A DNA stretch of 64,000 bases, from assembly GCA_030015575.1 (NCBI GenBank), contig CM057344.1, positions 596,076,410 to 596,140,409 on the forward strand. The letters run 5' to 3'. The notes under the pieces are model-generated. The model was given only the letters and a program-made list of their open reading frames with translations. It was not told the DNA's origin and searched no databases. Source of the DNA: Agapanthus africanus. Taxonomy: Eukaryota > Streptophyta > Magnoliopsida > Asparagales > Amaryllidaceae. The position numbers and the translations under genes were made by a program. Below, in pieces: positions 1 to 10,283 of this stretch (its first letter is position 1; every line of letters begins with the position of its first letter).

Positions 1-1056
1 CGCTTGAGCCAGGAAACCTCTGTGTAGGACTCTAAAGACTCGTCAATACGCCGGCAGCAGGTGATGATCATATCAAACACCCACAAGCCGCAAGCGGTCT
101 GCTAAACGTAACGGCCACCCGGGTATTGAGCGATCAGAAGATCGACGAGCAAGCCCGCTCATACTCCTGTGAATCCAACCAGTAACACTTACCGTACAGT
201 CCGGTCTGTTCGTCTGATATGTCGTATATCTCGCCTAGGGGTGGTAAACGTCAGACCCCAATAGCTTGATAAGTCGTGTCGATATGAGGTCTATAACAGT
301 TCGAGAAACTACTGGTAACACTTACCAGTAAATCTCAGCAACCCTGGCCAGGGATTTCTGGTTATAGCCAATCGAACACAGCGCAACATCAACTCCCTAT
401 ACCGGGAGAGACGAATCCCCTCCTATCACTCATTGCCTCCATGTGATTCGGGACTGTACCCAAAAACCACCGTTTTGCACGCCCTCTTGGACGTGGTAAG
501 GTGGAAATCAAAGCACAGTGGGAATCACACAAGACTCTATGACGATCTCGGGTCAACAGACTACCCTGTACCAGTGTCACCAGAGAACTGCCATCTGACG
601 TAAGGTATAATACCATCTGGGAGTTCTCGGCGAGTCCGTCCAGTGTACCCAGTCTCCACTGAGCACCCGTATATCATCTCTGATGTCAAACACCAATGGA
701 TATGGGATCATCCATCGCCCATCTGTATGGGTCGAGAAGGTATACGCTAGTCTACACTGGTATATCGATGCCCCGTCTCGATACACCCACGACTAGGGAC
801 CTTGAAGGATGTACTTATGGACTACCATATCCCCACTAGTATGATCCGCATCATAGTCCAGGTAGTCAAGTACACATCCTAAGGGCTTTACCAACATGTA
901 ACAGAGAGACAAACAGTATACACGTTAAGGTAAAGTGCAACCAGATAGCATACTATCATGTCGAGCAAGAAAGTCCTCCCTATATATGTCCAAGCATCCA
1001 CTACAATATACATCCTATGTATAGTAATGGCCTCTAGGGCATACATATAACTAACA
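1..1056 (-). repeat. 3' LTR of copia element A (partial)
   Basis: Aligns base for base, with no net length difference, to 8145-9200. It ends in the terminal ...CTAACA, which is the TGTTAG start of the LTR on the minus strand. The rest of this LTR lies left of the window. Confidence 0.95.
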
Positions 1057-1067
1057 ATCTCCCACTT
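1057..1067 (-). other. Polypurine tract of copia element A
   Basis: Read on the minus strand this is AAGTGGGAGAT directly before the LTR start, the usual plus-strand primer of plant copia elements. The same tract borders the LTRs at 30424, 34992 and 48939, and (plus strand) 60643. Confidence 0.88.
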
Positions 1068-1559
1068 GCACTAGGGCCATCTGATAGCAGTGGTTGTAGT
1101 ATCTCATACTCAATCATCCCATAAAAGTCTCTCTCTGGGAAAAGGCCTTTGTGAGTGGATCCGCCGTGTTGTCCTCTGAGTCTACTCTCCTAACCTCGAT
1201 CACCCTGGAGATCAACCATCTCCATGATCAGGTGATACTGCCTTAGAATATGTCTGGATCACTGATGGGACGGATCTTCCTTGGCATAAGCCACAACTCC
1301 ATTGTCACACAATAGGAGGAACTAAGTTCATCTCATGAACAAATATACATCCAGACTGCCTCTTTGGTAGCATCTTAAGTAGCGATGTATCCTGCCTTTA
1401 TCGTCTAGTATGCCACGGTATTTAGCTTGGAACTCTTCCAACATACCGTCCCTTTATTGAGGGTAAAGACAATGCCTGTGACTGACATTCAGTCGTCCTT
1501 ATCACCCTGGAACACTTCCAGTGATTCTCCCCAGGATCAATTGATACCATCTCACTACA

Positions 1560-2180
1560 ACTAGTGAGTATCCTAACATCCAATTAGATCTATCTCATAG
1601 ATCCAAAACCTAGGATTTAGGAGGTATCATTAAATCCTATATGGAGAATCCTTGTGATGAGCGGAGATTGACCGAGCGTAGCATAGGAAACTTCTTTCTT
1701 ATCAAGAGTATGTCATCCACGTACTCTACGAGGATCACCACCATACTCCCTACTACCTTTTTGTTTATACAAGGTTCATCTACCATTTTGATGATGTCAA
1801 ACTCTTTGACTAATCCATCAAAACAGATGTTCCAACTCCGCGATGCCTGTTTTATCACATAAAATATCTTGCACACGTTTCCGCTGCTCCCACTGTCTAC
1901 GAGGCCCTCTGGCTGTGTACTTATAGACGCTCTCTTCTAAAACATCATTTAGAAAAGCCGTCATGACACCCAACCACCAGATATCGTAGTCATGGTATGT
2001 AGCCGTGGCAAGTAGGATCTGGATGGACTTAAGCATAGCCACTGGAAAAAGGTTTCATCATTATCCACGCCTGGTCAATGACGAAAACCTTTAACAAGTC
2101 TAGCTTTGAAAGTCTCTACTTTTCCATCTACACCAAGTAATCTTCTCAAGATATACTTGCTCCTGATGGGGATTTAACCC
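1560..2180 (-). pseudogene. pol: Copia reverse transcriptase remnant (element A)
   Basis: RNA-dependent DNA polymerase domain of copia pol. The minus-strand translation shows the family hallmarks QASRSWNICFD and EYVDDILLI (the YVDD catalytic motif) and, upstream, the AMLKSI...ATATYHDY stretch preceding the first catalytic motif. RNase H should follow towards 1070 but is too decayed to delimit. The reading frame is broken in several places, as in every sister copy, so no active polymerase is expected from this locus. Confidence 0.88.
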
Positions 2181-2329
2181 TTCAGATATAGCAACCAAAG
2201 TCCATACTTTGTTGGTGTACATGGATTCCATCTCAGATCACTAAGCATCCAGCCATTCTTACAGAGTCTCACTCCTGATGGCCAGCTCGAAACTAGTTGG
2301 GTTATCATCTCATGATTCAATCCTCGCTC

Positions 2330-2900
2330 CCACTGTCATAGAGAAACCGAAGTATCTCTCAGGTGGGTGAGAAACCCTACTAGATCGGCGGAGAGGCTGA
2401 GGTTCGTTGGTATCTACTGAATCCTTTGGTTGTACCAAATCATCTGATGTAGTTTGCATAGCTGGAACCTTTCCAGTTCTACATAACTAACCTTGCCTCG
2501 AGCTTGTCTGGATTTTGCTTTTAGACATAGGCCGGACAACCCCAAATCTTAACTAGCTTAAGACATGGGCTCTTCCCATACCATATCTCATATGGAGTGG
2601 TAGGCCGTGATCTGATTCAAACCCTATTCAATAGGTATGCAGCTTCTCAAGCGCATAACTCCCAAAAGGAAACAGGTAACTCGGTAGTACTCATCATAGA
2701 GCGCACCATATCGAATAGGGTGCAATTGCTCCGCCCCGATATACCATCGTGCTATGGTGTATACGGAGGAGTAATGCTGAGAGAGAATCTCATTCTCCTT
2801 TAGAATAGTCCAGGAATTCCGTGCTCAAGTATTCTCCTCCCTGATCGCATCAAAGGACATAATCTATGTTCTCTACTTCTAACTTATATTCTGTGATTAT
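2330..2900 (-). pseudogene. pol: Copia integrase core/C-terminal remnant (element A)
   Basis: Minus-strand fragments resemble the copia integrase: an ILSQ stretch of the core, a WGCPAYV-like block near 2490-2560, and the linker to RT with a SGRV..PPERY-like motif near 2340-2400. The sister copies at 32070-32354 and 50586-50870 show the integrase core start YFITFSDSLSRF more clearly. Broken. Confidence 0.75.
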
Positions 2901-3133
2901 CTCAAAAGTTTCGGACTTGTGTTTCAATAGGAACATAGGTCTGAATCTCGAAAGATCATCAGAGAATTTAATGAAGTACAAAGAACCGGTCTTGGCATGT
3001 GTAGACAGGGGACCTACATACATCAACATGTATCATCCCAAGAGTTCACTAACTCTTTCTCTGCTTCAAATAAACAGAGCTGTGGTCATCTTATCTTTGT
3101 GACATGACCGGCAAGTTTTCACAAGATGTAAAT

Positions 3134-3330
3134 TCAAACAGATTTAAATATGCATCTATATGTAACTTCAGCTAGTCGGGTCGCATTGATATAATCTAGT
3201 CTACAATACCTTAAGAAGAATTCGTTCATTTCTGAACTCTTCCTCTTGTGTGTGTTCTGTATACTAAGAACTGTAGTTTGATTTAGAACATTAATGCTTT
3301 TAGATAACGTGCCTGAACCGATCAACTTTT
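3134..3330 (-). pseudogene. pol: GAG-pre-integrase domain remnant (element A)
   Basis: Minus-strand translation contains a CRLDYINATRL segment, equivalent to the LGHIN motif of the zinc-binding domain that precedes copia integrase. The sister copy in element C (37083-37274) reads CRLGHINATRL, supporting the call. Confidence 0.75.
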
Positions 3331-3550
3331 GATATAGGAAATGTTCAAAACATTATCCAACAATACAAAATTATATCCTTTCTTTACTAATAAAGAGACT
3401 GATATGATTTTGTATATCAGGTTCGGTATCTAATAACATTCGTTTAGAATCAATGTATTGGTAATACAGGGTGACAGTGACCAACAGACTTGGCTGCAAC
3501 ACTTGCCCCGTTTTCTGTCTCATGAAACTTATCACCCGTTCTCAGTTTTT

Positions 3551-3720
3551 CTACCTTTTTGCAGCCCTATGTAACAGATTACATATCTGGGATCCTGATC
3601 CGGTATCATATACCCAGGATGCGGAGGATACTGAGAAACATTTCTTTGTAATGAACACACCCGAAGATGATGCATCAGCATGCACTCTCTTCGTTTGGGC
3701 GGCACGGGAATTCTGGTAAT
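3551..3720 (-). pseudogene. pol: Copia aspartic protease start (element A)
   Basis: Minus-strand translation contains SWVYDTGSGSQICN, the start of the copia aspartic protease with the DTG catalytic motif. The upstream part is rich in Tyr/Cys/Lys and is not a recognisable gag. Broken, like the rest of pol. Confidence 0.75.
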
Positions 3721-4292
3721 CCCCAATTTCCTGCTCTGTCTTATAACAATTATAAGTTGGAGCGGGACCAACGTTCCCCAGCTCAGTATAACAAGCGGGT
3801 TCGGTCAATAATCCGTATCATTATCTTGATTAAGGCGTGATATGGTCGCTACCTGGAGAGAGAGAGAAGAAAACACTCAGCGTATGTTCTTGCAAGATCA
3901 GATTGGTTATTGTTTTATCTAATCAGGATGGCTCCCACTTTTTTTATCAAATCTTCCTTCAAACCCTAAAAGGAAAGACTAGCCGGGATTAATTACACGC
4001 TACAGGTTCGCCAATCTTTCAGCCAGGCCAGTGTCGGTACTTTGAGGGAGGTCCCCCGTGCTTTCGCACGAACCTAATTAATGTAAACCTCGTTTTCCCA
4101 GAGGCGTAACCCCATTGACACCTTTCTAGACACCTACTTGATCGGCTAATTGTAATGTGTAAAACTCTCCCAGGAGTAACTCTTACTCGCAGCGGGTATC
4201 GGGATCCAACTATCTCATAGAAGGTATGCAATCTCATTGCAAATTTCAACACTTGAAATTCCCGATAATATTTTGCCCCTAACCTTCTATGA

Positions 4293-4489
4293 CCTTGACA
4301 AAGGCCAACAAACCATAGGATGCTGGTCAAGTTCAACCCATCATTTCTGATTGAATTAAACCCACCCGCACGACCCTTGACAAAGGCCAACAAGGTCGCA
4401 CGACTACCCTAACCCAATCTGCATCATATGCATAAGCAGATAAGCACCAGTCAGCTACCGCACACTACGCCTTGACAAAGGCCAACAAA
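4293..4489 (-). repeat. Triplicated motif in leader of element A
   Basis: Three copies of CCTTGACAAAGGCCAACAA start at 4293, 4375 and 4470. Sister elements carry three copies at matching positions, but with a different core shared within the element (see findings). Confidence 0.85.
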
Positions 4490-4628
4490 CGCGGCACGAA
4501 TACTAACTACTACTTATCTGAAATGACGGAGGGCTACGACAGGTTTTTCTGAAAACCTATTGCGTAATGAACTTGATATCGTTGTAGAATCAAATGATTT
4601 TGAAATGGAGTGTTTTTTATGCTTTTCT

Positions 4629-4875
4629 AGTTTTGCTAAAGGGGTCACTCCCGGTGAAGGGATCGTCGGCCCTTTCCTCGTCGAATGAGGTGCGGGATAT
4701 ATCATATATATTACTGTGCAAAGCAGAAACTATAGAAGCTATCAAAAAACAAACCGAGTGTGTAGCATCTGCCAGTTATTGCTAAAGGGGTCACTCCCGG
4801 TGAAGGGATCGTCGGCCCTTTCCTCATCGAATAAGGTGCAGGATATATCACATATACCGCTGTGCAAAGCAAGAA
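4629..4875 (-). repeat. Duplicated ~90-bp block in leader of element A
   Basis: Two direct copies (about 4629-4725 and 4780-4875), each with GTCACTCCCGGTGAAGGGAT and ending in a GTGCAAAGCA stretch. The short TCCC/GGGA arms could fold. The pair is present in every related copy: 38585/38738, 44370/44518, 52520/52667 and, reversed, 27550/27695. Confidence 0.85.
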
Positions 4876-5297
4876 TTGTAGCTACCTGTTTTATTTTGAA
4901 ATTCGATTCCACAACATCTTTAGGTTTCTTTTATTTCATTAATCACATTAATGAAGTCCTATCATTTAAGTACCTAAACATCACAGATAAATACGACGTA
5001 CACTTATGCCATCCGCATTCGCCTCGATGTCCCCTCGTGCACCGTTAGGTTAGGTAACTAACGACAGAGTGGGGCAGGGCTAGCGCGGGTGTAAAACATA
5101 AGTAACGTCTATATAATATATCATATATACTATATACAGTATTTATCACAGAACATCACATGATCACATCACAGATATCGCAGCAGAAGAATCATATGAA
5201 ATATTGGATATGCTAGGACGTCCGTGTTTTCAATACGAGCCAGTATAAAACACGGATTCCACGGTCGCGATGAATAGCCAAACCCACACCCCTAGAC

Positions 5298-5432
5298 CCC
5301 TACGAGAGCAGCAAGCAACCCTACCAGTTCTAGAGTTAGGAGACCCGGACTCGACTCCTCGAGTTGGGCTCCCACTGGACCCTAGAACCCGGTCACTTGT
5401 GCTCCCCTCCTTGGGTCTATCCTAGTGCGGAA
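5298..5432 (-). other. Conserved ~135-bp leader module (element A)
   Basis: Homologous to 39250-39390 (C), 45040-45177 and 53190-53326 (array) and, on the plus strand, to two tandem copies in F at 26860-27001 and 27002-27128. Translations of the better copies share DPRR, VTGFW and AALVG motifs. I do not recognise the family. Confidence 0.65.
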
Positions 5433-6752
5433 AAGTAAATAATATACAAATGGTGACATCTTCCGCAACCTGGAAGTGCCCAAATAAAAGAATATTACAT
5501 ACAAGTTTTTACATGAATGAAAATGAAAAACACTCATCTCACATAAAAAAAAACCCGGCTATTCAAACACGACGATCCAATATAACATATCCAGCAACAC
5601 ATAACATCACATGTCATCAACGTAAGTAAATATGCCCATCCCAATTGTCGTTGACATATAGCAACGAAACCGGCGATATCACATATTACACTTACGGTCA
5701 CAGAAAAAAAAGTGTAAAACTACAACAGTTGGAATCCGCAATCTCTTCAGACATCGCATGCCTGACCATATGAATTCCTTAGACATCGCATGCCTAACAA
5801 TTATAAACCCCGCATTTTAGTCTCATTATCGAAAACTCTTTTCAATATCAAGTCGGGCAATTCAACAAGATTCCCGACATCCTGATCGAATGCTCGTCGC
5901 AAACTTCAGTAGATGGCCGCACCCCCGATACCGTCGACGAAGTGCACCAAGGCGGAACACCGCTGCCGCGAGCACCCGAACGGATGCTTTCGGCGACGGG
6001 GTTCTCCTACAGTCACTTGGTCGGGGCTATAGAGTGAGGCTGTCTATTAAGTTTACCCGGCGAGTATCCGTGTACACTACGTGATTGCGACGGACTTTTG
6101 ATCACATCAAAATCCCGTGGCAACCGATCAATTGAGACTAAACCGCTAGATTTATAACATTCATTCAGTTATCTCATAACTATTTGTGAATTCCAATTAT
6201 TGTATCGCATTCCGGATAAATAGAAAATGTTAAACTTTCCGATCGAACAATCGAACACCCAAGTTTTCCCGAAACAGCTCAACACATGAAATAAGTTTAA
6301 AAACATTCACTTCATGCCTCAGTACCAACGGTCCAGCCGTAGAAGGGTCAAGCCAACGCCTCACATGTGGCACGCCGTACTGCCCCAAACCCGAAGGTTC
6401 AAAGGGCAGTTCAAGACGGTCACATAATCGAGTTAAGGTTTGTTGTCTTCTAGAGGGTCCATCGCGTTACTTGCACTACTTTGAATGTTCTTAAACTACG
6501 AAAAGATCCAACACTTGGAAATTTCCCAGCAGGGGAAAAAGTGGGTATTTATATCCGGTCGAACTTTTTAACAGTTTCTAAAATATCCGAAAAAACTTAA
6601 ACGAAGTTAAATTATCCGATCAAATTAACAAGTCCCCAATAAAACCCTAGAATACTCAACACTTGAGTGGAATTAAAATATTCCCATAAAAAATTGCCAA
6701 GAAAGGACCTAAGAATGAATATATGAAATTTCAGGGACTAAGTCCAAATTTT

Positions 6753-6801
6753 GGCCGCTGAACCGCCGCAAAACCCATGGTTTCGCCGCGGTTCCGCGGT
6801 C
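6753..6801. other. GC-rich hairpin near primer site (element A)
   Basis: An inverted repeat with arms of the CCGC.GAACC / GGTTCCGCGG type, about 190 bp from the primer site. It stands out in AT-rich surroundings and has counterparts at the same place in the other four copies. Confidence 0.8.
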
Positions 6802-6985
6802 AAATTATTGACTTAGGGGACCGTACTTCACAGTAATTCTTAGTTTTTCCTGCTTAATTTTTTGAGAATTTTTAATTCACAAAAATCCACTGTTTGAAAA
6901 ATTGTACAGAGAGGGTTGAAATCGGGGAATATCGGGTTCGATCGGATTTCTAGCTTCGTATACACATCGACTAAAGCTCTAGCTA

Positions 6986-6998
6986 GGCTCTGATACCA
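6986..6998 (-). other. Primer binding site, initiator tRNA-Met (element A)
   Basis: The minus strand reads TGGTATCAGAGCC, complementary to the 3' end of plant initiator tRNA-Met. One base separates it from the LTR. Confidence 0.92.
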
Positions 6999-6999
6999 C

Positions 7000-9200
7000 T
7001 GTAGGGTTTCTAGGCACACTAATGAGGTCTCACAAGGTATCAACCATGCCAATTTCAAATTTTACAAGTGCCGAGAAACCCTAATACGGATCGTTAACTA
7101 GAATTTTAGGCGAAAACGATAACTATTAAACAACTTTACTAAGAAGTGAACGGAAATACAACCTTTGTAGATCCGGTCCACCACCTCTATAGCTCCATGA
7201 TGAAGTCCCCTCACTGCGATCATCGGATCCCGGGCTCTAGCGTCGGCTTCATCGGAGAAAAGGGCGGGCTAGGTCGTCGACTTCGATGCCGAAGATGATC
7301 TACGTCGAGGCAACACAAGATCAAGCTCCCACTTCACCAAGTCACGAAACTTGTGAAGAAAACACCCTATACTACTTGGCAAGAGGTAGAGGATGAAGAA
7401 ATAGGAAGTGGGTTCACTTTAGAATTGGATTTCTCACTCTTTTTGTCAAGGCACCATTGTTGGTAGCAAGCTTCTTCATCTTGAAGAAGAAGAAGAAGAA
7501 GAAGATAATATGATAAGTATTATCTAAAATAGAAAATAAAAATCATACTTATCATATAGCAACCATGGTTAAGTGTAGAGATTAAACTAGGGTTAGGTGA
7601 ATGGTTAGGTTAGGCATGAAACAAAAATGGTAGACTTTTTCAAAGCTTCATGAAGCTTCAACAAAGAAACAAAATTAGCCACCATTTTTCCTTTTGCCAA
7701 AATGAATAAATAAATGAATAAGTAAATAAAATCAAAACCCTAACCATTACATAACCATGGTTTAAACTAAACATACACACAAACATGTATGTATCATAAA
7801 ACATGATACAATCAAGTGCACAAAAATATATCACATATACAATGTACACATCAAGTGAGAAAATCCATCTTAAATGAACCAATACTAGTTAATGCAAAGT
7901 AATATATCAAATATATAATTATACATTAAATCATTAAATCAACACTTGATTTAACGATCCGGTCATATCGCATATAACCGACTAATATCCAATGTATCGG
8001 CTTATCGAATCAATCCTCGATTCGATAACTAGGTTATATCGCATACAAACATTCGATACATTCATCGCGAGAATAGAATACGGTATCACATACACGCATT
8101 ATTCTCGGTCCCGCACATATCTCATATGCGCTCCTATTTCGTTTCGCTTGAGCCAGGAAACCTCTGTGTAGGACTCTAAAGACTCGTCAATACGCCGGCA
8201 GCAGGTGATGATCATATCAAACACCCACAAGCCGCAATCGGTCTGCTAAACGTAACGGCCACCCGGGTATTGAGCGATCAGAAGATCGACGAGCAAGCCC
8301 GCTCATACTCCTGTGAATCCAACCAGTAACACTTACCGTACAGTCCGGTCTGTTCGTCTGATATGTCGTATATCTCGTCTAGGGGTGGTAAACGTCAGAC
8401 CCCAATAGCTTGATAAGTCGTGTCGATATGAGGTCTATAACAGTTCGAGAAACTACTGGTAACACTTACCAGTAAATCTCAGCAACCCTGGCCAAGGATT
8501 TCTGGTTATAGACAATCGAACACAGCGCAACATCAACTCCCTATACCGGGAGAGACGAATCCCCTCCTATCGCTCATTGCCTCCATGTGATTCGGGACTG
8601 TACCCAAAAACCACCGTTTTGCACACCCTCTTGGACGTGGTAAGGTGGAAATCAAAGCACGGTGGGAATCACACAAGACTCTATGACGATCTCGGGTCAA
8701 CAGACTACCCTGTACCAGTGTCACCAGAGAACTGCCATCTGACGTAAGGTATAATACCATCTGGGAGTTCTCGGCGAGTCCGTCCAGTGTACCCAGTCTC
8801 CACTGAGCACCCGTATATCATCTCTGATGTCAAACACCAATGGATATGGGATCATCCATCGCCCATCTGTATGGGTCAAGAAGGTATACGCTAGTCTACA
8901 CTGGTATATCGATGCCCCGTCTCGATACACCCACGACTAGGGACCTTGAAGGATGTACTTATGGACTACCATGTCCCCACTAGTATGATCCGCATCATAG
9001 TCCAGGTAGTCAAGTACACATCCTAAGGGCTTTACCAACATGTAACAGAAAGACAAACAGTATACACGTTAAGGTAAAGAGCAACCAGATAGCATACTAT
9101 CATGTCGAGCAAGAAAGTCCTCCCTATATATGTCCAAGCATCCACTACAATATACATCCTATGTATAGTAATGGCCTCTAGGGCATACATATAACTAACA
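7000..9200 (-). repeat. 5' LTR of copia element A
   Basis: A 2201-bp LTR bounded by TG...CA. It contains promoter and polyadenylation functions by family knowledge; I cannot place them exactly. Visible structure: a (GAA)n run near 7483-7505, the perfect palindrome AAGCTTCATGAAGCTT near 7641, and short hairpins with 5-base loops (TGTATCAT/ATGATACA near 7790, TTAAATCA/TGATTTAA near 7940, ATCGAATC/GATTCGAT near 8010). Short reading frames here carry no recognisable domain. Confidence 0.95.
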
Positions 9201-9240
9201 ACAACAACAACGGAATATAGGTTAGGTGTATTAATCTTAC
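9201..9240. other. Short spacer between element A and LTR H1
   Basis: Forty bases starting with an ACAAC repeat. The first five bases would be the right copy of element A's target duplication; the left copy is outside the window. Confidence 0.5.
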
Positions 9241-10283
9241 TGTCTCGTGCCCCTTCTAACACCTTCTGTACCAATCTACCCCTTAAACCCCGATATGTCT
9301 TGTTTGTATAGTTGTATTGTATTGTCTTGTATTGTAAACTGTATAGATTGTATAATTGGATGACTTACCGAAACCATGATATCAGTAAATGGATGTAACT
9401 GTAGAATCATGGATGTTACTGGAGAATCGTGTAAGTGGAAGTATATCCATGGTTCGGTTCGGTCAATATAGATTGAATGGATTCATGTTGAATTGTAATA
9501 TTGTAGATTGCAGATTGTAGATTGTAGATTGTACTTGAATCATATTCAATTCAGTTTATTAATGAGACTCGGTCTAAGTCAGACAATTAGAAAATTAAAT
9601 TGAAGTCCTGATGGTTTTGATGTTATCGGTAACCGCTGCACATGGGCGGCAGGATTTGTGTCTTTTTCAAAGACGATTACCGTATTGATAACACCGTTGT
9701 TAAGTTGTCTACCTTAGATAGGCAGCACCCATATCTCCAGCTCCCTGAGGCTCAAGAGACCGGTCCCGCTTAAACCTATGTTTACTAGGGTCCTTAGGGG
9801 TAATTTATAGAACTTGAGGGGGTTTATATAAAAATACTTTTGTATAATTTTCAAAATACACCCCAAGTGTTTAATTATCGTCTTTAGAGTTGTAATAATG
9901 GTAGATTTTATATTTGTGACATTCCTAGTGAGAATAACCTAATTTTCATAATATATGGTATTAAATTGTAATATTGCATTTGTATGGAATTCATGGTATT
10001 TTAATGTAAAGTGATTCTTGTGATTTTTGAAAAGAGTTGGAATATTTATATTATTTCAAAATAGATATTTTAATGATACATATATACATAATTATATAAA
10101 AATAATTTTAATATATATTTTATATTTCTAGAAATCTCATTTTCTTAAGATGTAGTATTTTAAATCTATCGAGACCGAATGCTCCTTACGGAGGTCTGCA
10201 TCTCACACTACTAAGCCCAGGGATGTGTGATAATCCGCACAGTCCCAGTCGGGTTCCCCAAAATGGGTTGAAGCGGCACTTTG
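9241..10283 (-). repeat. Chromovirus-type LTR H1, left part
   Basis: Matches the left part of LTR H2 (23005-24112) in order and orientation, for example GTACCAATCTACCC near the start and the block around 10170-10280 (GAGACCGAATGCTCC against GAGACCGAATACTCC). Much diverged from H2, so old. Interrupted by element G1 at 10284. No primer site or polypurine tract lies beside it, so it looks like a solo or decayed LTR. The exact start is uncertain by some tens of bases. Confidence 0.75.
10279..10283. repeat. Target site duplication of G1, left copy (CTTTG)
   Basis: CTTTG directly precedes the 5' LTR and is repeated at 21372-21376 directly after the 3' LTR. Confidence 0.93.

Larger units (their letters stand above)
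3810..6985 (-). other. Long leader of copia element A, no recognisable gag
   Basis: About 3.2 kb between the primer site and the protease remnant. A copia gag would normally start here, but I see no gag or zinc-knuckle motif. The region instead holds blocks conserved in all five copies in the window: a GC-rich hairpin (6753-6801), a GC-rich patch (5880-6060), a ~135-bp module (5298-5432), a block around 5005-5101 that can fold on CCGTTA/TAACGG arms, a duplicated ~90-bp block (4629-4725, 4780-4875), a triplicated motif (4293, 4375, 4470) and a small hairpin at 4055-4070. Confidence 0.8.
1..9200 (-). mobile_element. Copia LTR retrotransposon A (left LTR cut by window edge)
   Basis: A Ty1/copia-superfamily element read on the minus strand. 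From its 5' side (right) it has a 2201-bp LTR, a primer site matching initiator tRNA-Met, a leader of about 3.2 kb, then protease, GAG-pre-integrase, integrase, reverse transcriptase and a polypurine tract next to the 3' LTR. The domain order protease-integrase-RT is diagnostic of copia. Only 1056 bp of the left LTR lie in the window; they differ from the right LTR at about a dozen sites by eye (about 1%), so the insertion is young. The coding part is broken at several places and no gag domain is recognisable. The target duplication cannot be tested because the left flank is missing. It is closely related to the array at 28217-57088 and to element C, and more distantly to F. Confidence 0.93.

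Noticed and set aside
389-786. Similar 69-77 residue minus-strand frames in the A-type LTRs (389, 577, 8533, 8721, 34325, 34489, 42494)
   Set aside because: They recur because the LTR recurs; lengths are short, and no motif or sense-strand context supports a gene.
1641-1862. Plus-strand frames such as 1641-1862, 31008-31313, 35577-35798, 49524-49829
   Set aside because: Antisense shadows of the minus-strand RT remnant.
4293-4489. CRISPR-like array
   Set aside because: Only three degenerate units with long unequal spacers, inside a plant retrotransposon leader.
7560-7750. Interstitial telomere repeats (AACCCTAA-like words around 7590, 7735, 28970, 55625)
   Set aside because: Single scattered words, no tandem run.
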